A DNA stretch of 64,000 nucleotides, taken from assembly GCA_030750975.1 (NCBI GenBank), contig JASMHC010000001.1, positions 62,001 through 126,000 of the forward strand, written 5' to 3'. The translations under genes and the position numbers were made by a program. Below are positions 61,407-64,000 of the stretch, in pieces (within the stretch, counting starts at the first letter, position 1; every line of letters begins with the position of its first letter). The notes beneath the pieces are model-generated. The model saw only the letters and a list, made by a program, of their open reading frames with translations, did not search any database and had not been told where the DNA came from. This stretch comes from Paracoccaceae bacterium (GTDB lineage Bacteria; Pseudomonadota; Alphaproteobacteria; Rhodobacterales; Rhodobacteraceae).

Positions 61407-62483
61407 TCAAACTTCGTAATCGACCTTTACATTCGGCGTGATCGGATAGGATTGACAGGACAGCACATAGCCTTTTTCGACCTCGTAATCCTCGAGCGTG
61501 TGGTTTGTCACCATGTCCACCTCGCCTTCCAGAACGCGGCATTTGCAGGTCGAACACACCCCCGCCTTGCACGCATGCGGCGCGTCCATGTTGTTTTCAA
61601 GCGCGGCTTCCAGAATGGTTTGGTCGCGCTTCATATCGAAACTTTGGGCGGTGCCATCCAATATGACGGTCGCGGCGGTCGTGTCACCCGCCAAGGCCGC
61701 GTTTTTCGATTCGGCGCGGCGCTTGGCGCGGCCTGTCTGGGCCGAGGCGAACAGCTCGAACTTGATCTGTTCTTTCGAAAGGCCATTTTTTTGCAGCGCG
61801 TCGCGAATGCCCAGCATCATCGGCTCGGGGCCGCAAATCAAGGCAATGTCGACGGATTTGATGTCGATCCACCCGTCAAACAGTTGGTTGCATTTCTCCT
61901 CGGTCACAAGGCCTGTGAATAATTCGATGTCTTGTGCATCCTGTTCAAGGATATGCGTGATGGTCAGACGACCCATGTACCGGTTCTTCAAATCTTCCAG
62001 CTGTTCGCGGAACATGATCGATGAAACATTGCGGTTGGCATAGATCAGCGTGAATTCCGACTTCGGTTCGCGGGCCAGAACCGTTTTCATGATCGACAAA
62101 ATGGGTGTGATGCCTGACCCGCCTGCAAAGCCCAGATAATGCTTGGATTTTTCCGGTTCGATCGGGGTTGAAAACGCCCCCATCGGTGGCATTGCTTCAA
62201 CCGTGTCACCGGCTTGCAAGTCTTCGTTCACCCAGGTCGAGAAGGCGCCGCCGTCAACACGTTTGATGCCGACCTGCAAAACGCCATCGTCCTTACCGGC
62301 GCAAATCGAATAGGAACGGCGCAATTCTTCGCCATCGAATTCCTTGCGGAACGTCAAATACTGGCCCTGGCTGAAATCCATGAAGGTGGCTTCATCCTCG
62401 GCCGAGGGTGCCAGGGTCACAATCACCGCATCGCGGATGGTTTTATTCACGTCGGTGACGGTCAGGTCGTGGAACCGGGCCAT
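61407..62483 (-). CDS. paaE: Phenylacetyl-CoA epoxidase reductase subunit
   Basis: 358 aa. PaaE passes electrons from NADPH to the PaaABC di-iron epoxidase. An N-terminal FAD domain (RRSYSICAG) and NAD-binding domain (GFAGGSGITPILSIMKT) are followed by a plant-type 2Fe-2S ferredoxin (about 275-358) with ACKAGVCSTCKCRVLEG and a last Cys in VLSCQ. The start has a GAGGA site 8 bases upstream. It may also serve the cluster's P450, which is speculative. Confidence 0.95.
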   Translation of the reverse strand: MARFHDLTVTDVNKTIRDAVIVTLAPSAEDEATFMDFSQGQYLTFRKEFDGEELRRSYSICAGKDDGVLQVGIKRVDGGAFSTWVNEDLQAGDTVEAMPPMGAFSTPIEPEKSKHYLGFAGGSGITPILSIMKTVLAREPKSEFTLIYANRNVSSIMFREQLEDLKNRYMGRLTITHILEQDAQDIELFTGLVTEEKCNQLFDGWIDIKSVDIALICGPEPMMLGIRDALQKNGLSKEQIKFELFASAQTGRAKRRAESKNAALAGDTTAATVILDGTAQSFDMKRDQTILEAALENNMDAPHACKAGVCSTCKCRVLEGEVDMVTNHTLEDYEVEKGYVLSCQSYPITPNVKVDYEV

Positions 62484-62494
62484 GGGTTATCCTC

Positions 62495-62956
62495 TCAGAT
62501 ACATTTGAAATAGTCGAATGGCTCAAGGCAGTCGGTACACCGCCATTGTGCTTTGCACGGGGTCGAGCCGAACTGGCTGATCCGCTCAAGATGGGTGCCC
62601 CCGCAATGCGGGCACCGCGCCGGACCTCCGGCGGGTTGGGGTGGGGCAATGCCGTATTCTTCCAGCTTGGCGATCCCCTTTTCGGACAGCCAGTCGGTGG
62701 TCCATGCAGGCGCAAGCTGGCGTTTCAGCGCAAGCCGTTGGATGCCGTGCCCGCGCATGGCTGTCTCGATCTCCATATTGATGAACGAGGTGGCCGGACA
62801 GCCGGAATAGGTGGGCGTGACTGAAATCTCCAGCGTATCGCCCATCCAGGCGACATCGCGGATAATGCCAAGATCGACCAGCGAGATGACGGGGATCTCG
62901 GGGTCGGGCACCTGATCCAGCCATTCCCAAACCTGTTCCGTTGACGGGCGGGTCAT
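62495..62956 (-). CDS. paaD: Phenylacetyl-CoA epoxidase assembly protein PaaD (DUF59 family)
   Basis: 153 aa. PaaD is thought to help assemble the iron centres of PaaABCE. The N-terminal DUF59/MIP18 domain has VPDPEIPVISLVDLGIIRDV and TPTYSGCPAT with the conserved Cys. A C-terminal zinc ribbon shows CPHCGG and CTDCL. It starts 1 bp after paaC ends and is followed by paaE after 11 bp. Confidence 0.93.
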   Translation of the reverse strand: MTRPSTEQVWEWLDQVPDPEIPVISLVDLGIIRDVAWMGDTLEISVTPTYSGCPATSFINMEIETAMRGHGIQRLALKRQLAPAWTTDWLSEKGIAKLEEYGIAPPQPAGGPARCPHCGGTHLERISQFGSTPCKAQWRCTDCLEPFDYFKCI

Positions 62957-62957
62957 G

Positions 62958-63719
62958 TCACCAATTGGCCCCCGGATAGGCGCGTTGCAGCCATTGCATC
63001 TGGGTCAGAAGGTGGCCCAGATGCTCGGTATGGCGCATGCCGTCACGACCGCCGCGATGGGCGAAATCGTCTTGCGGGACGTCCAGCGTGGCGTCGGTTA
63101 AAACACGGGTGATCAGTGCGTAATATTCGTCCTTCAGGGTAGAAAAATGCGGCACCACACCGGCCTGCGCCAGACAATCGTCCGCTTCATCGGTATCAAA
63201 GATTTCGCCGACATAGGGCCACAGATACGCAAGCGCCTGCTGCATATAGCCATGGCTTTCCTCGGTGCCATCTCCAAGGCCGACCACCGTGTCTGCCGAA
63301 CGCTCGACATGATAGGCCGCTTCTTTCGCGGCTTTCGCAGCGATTTCGGCAACTCTGGCATCGGGCGACTGCGCCAGACGCGGCAACAGGATCGACTGCC
63401 AAGCGTCGAAAAGAAACTGGCGCATCATGGTGCGGCCGAAATCGCCGTTCGGTAATTCGGTCAAAAGCAGATTGCGGAAATCCCATGCATCGCGAAGAAA
63501 GGCCAGATCGTCGGCGGATTTGCCATTGCCTTGCAACTCACCCGCAAGGCCCAGCCAAAGCTGCGTTTGACCGATCAGGTCCAGCGCCGTATTGGCCAAG
63601 GCGATATCTTCTTCAAGAACGGGCGAGTGACCACACCATTCCGACACTCGATGCCCTAAGATCAGGGTGTTATCCCCCATTCTTAAAGCAAAGCGTTCAA
63701 GCGCTTCGTTCAACTCCAT
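62958..63719 (-). CDS. paaC: Phenylacetyl-CoA epoxidase structural subunit PaaC
   Basis: 253 aa. PaaC pairs with catalytic PaaA in the ring-1,2-epoxidase. It has the ferritin-like all-helical pattern (GDNTLILGHRVSEWCGHSPVLEEDIALANTALDLIGQ, AAKEAAYHVERSADTVVGLGDGTEESH). The ATG at 63717-63719 shares its A with the paaB stop (TGATG); a GTG one codon earlier is an alternative. Confidence 0.94.
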   Translation of the reverse strand: MELNEALERFALRMGDNTLILGHRVSEWCGHSPVLEEDIALANTALDLIGQTQLWLGLAGELQGNGKSADDLAFLRDAWDFRNLLLTELPNGDFGRTMMRQFLFDAWQSILLPRLAQSPDARVAEIAAKAAKEAAYHVERSADTVVGLGDGTEESHGYMQQALAYLWPYVGEIFDTDEADDCLAQAGVVPHFSTLKDEYYALITRVLTDATLDVPQDDFAHRGGRDGMRHTEHLGHLLTQMQWLQRAYPGANW

Positions 63720-64000
63720 CACATCGACCCCACTTCGTCAGGGATATCAAAGAAGGTTGGGTGGCGGTAAATCTTGCTGTTCGAGGGATCAAACAGCGGA
63801 CCTTTGTCGCCCGGATCGCTGGCGGCGATATTCTCGGCTTTGACAACCCAGATGCTGACGCCTTCGTTGCGGCGGGTATAAACATCGCGGGCATTCTTGA
63901 TCGCCATCTCGGCGTCGGGCGCGTGAAGCGAACCGACGTGGCGGTGGCTCATGCCGTGTTGACCACGGATAAAGATTTCCCAAAGGGGCCATTCATTGCT
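63719..64000 (-). CDS. paaB: Phenylacetyl-CoA epoxidase subunit PaaB, missing its first codon
   Basis: 93 codons are visible plus the stop; the frame begins SNEWPLWEIFIRGQHG at the window edge, so only the start codon (expected at 64001-64003) is missing. PaaB bridges the PaaAC heterodimers of the epoxidase. The segment HRHVGSLHAPDAEMAIKNARDVYTRRNEGVSIWVV is diagnostic. paaA should lie just beyond the window. Confidence 0.95.
   Translation of the reverse strand, partial: SNEWPLWEIFIRGQHGMSHRHVGSLHAPDAEMAIKNARDVYTRRNEGVSIWVVKAENIAASDPGDKGPLFDPSNSKIYRHPTFFDIPDEVGSM

Overview
This window is chromosomal DNA from an alphaproteobacterium of the order Rhodobacterales, most likely the marine Roseobacter group. 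Support comes from the trpE-(yibQ)-trpG-trpD order, a B12-dependent ribonucleotide reductase (NrdJ), Bpt leucyltransferase, DUF2852-type and DUF6778-type proteins, an Entner-Doudoroff edd-eda pair, a Tat-exported TRAP binding protein with very large membrane subunits, and Rhodobacterales-style palindromic repeats between genes. There is no prophage, insertion sequence, CRISPR array or rRNA operon. Most genes are housekeeping or catabolic.

Layout. 1-6.2 kb: tryptophan genes trpD (cut by the window edge), trpG and trpE, split by an opposite-strand yibQ-like gene and preceded by a ppiD-type chaperone. 6.2-10.6 kb: fabI-gpt-aminotransferase operon, then pdxH, a double cold-shock-domain protein and a DUF192 protein. 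10.8-15.2 kb: tRNA-Pro(TGG), a 565-bp control region with DnaA-box-like and NrdR-box-like sites, and nrdJ with its terminator. 15.3-19.2 kb: an XRE regulator with tandem palindromic operators, a small unknown gene, and ilvI-ilvN under a fully readable leader-peptide attenuator. 19.3-26.1 kb: a NarL-type two-component system divergent from a three-gene TRAP transporter. 26.2-32.4 kb: bpt, an RDD membrane protein, two related small membrane proteins, ybaK and glnE. 32.4-34.9 kb: edd-eda. 35-41 kb: a lipoprotein, an rRNA methyltransferase coupled to a PIN-domain protein, an M48 protease, a DUF985 cupin, a DedA protein and a creatinase-like M24 protein. 41-44.7 kb: eno, two EamA transporters and a Fur/Mur regulator.

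44.7-51.5 kb is a homogentisate operon (hmgA, fahA, MBL-fold protein, FAD monooxygenase, DUF2783, VOC protein) divergent from a MarR regulator. 51.4-64 kb is a phenylacetyl-CoA (paa) catabolic cluster: paaX, paaZ, a cytochrome P450 and a FadB-like fusion on one strand; divergent paaG-paaI-paaK-paaR; then paaB-C-D-E (paaB cut at the window end). Together 44-64 kb forms an aromatic-catabolism island joining the tyrosine/homogentisate and phenylacetate routes.

Most notable items: a cytochrome P450 embedded in the paa operon; the extended homogentisate operon with an MBL protein whose metal motif is degenerate; one LacI-like palindrome overlapping the -35 of edd-eda but lying upstream of the eno promoter; the ilv attenuator; an IlvI with Glu in place of the usual thiamine-diphosphate/Mg Asp; and several families of palindromic repeats. 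All functional calls come from reading motifs and context; no database search was run.
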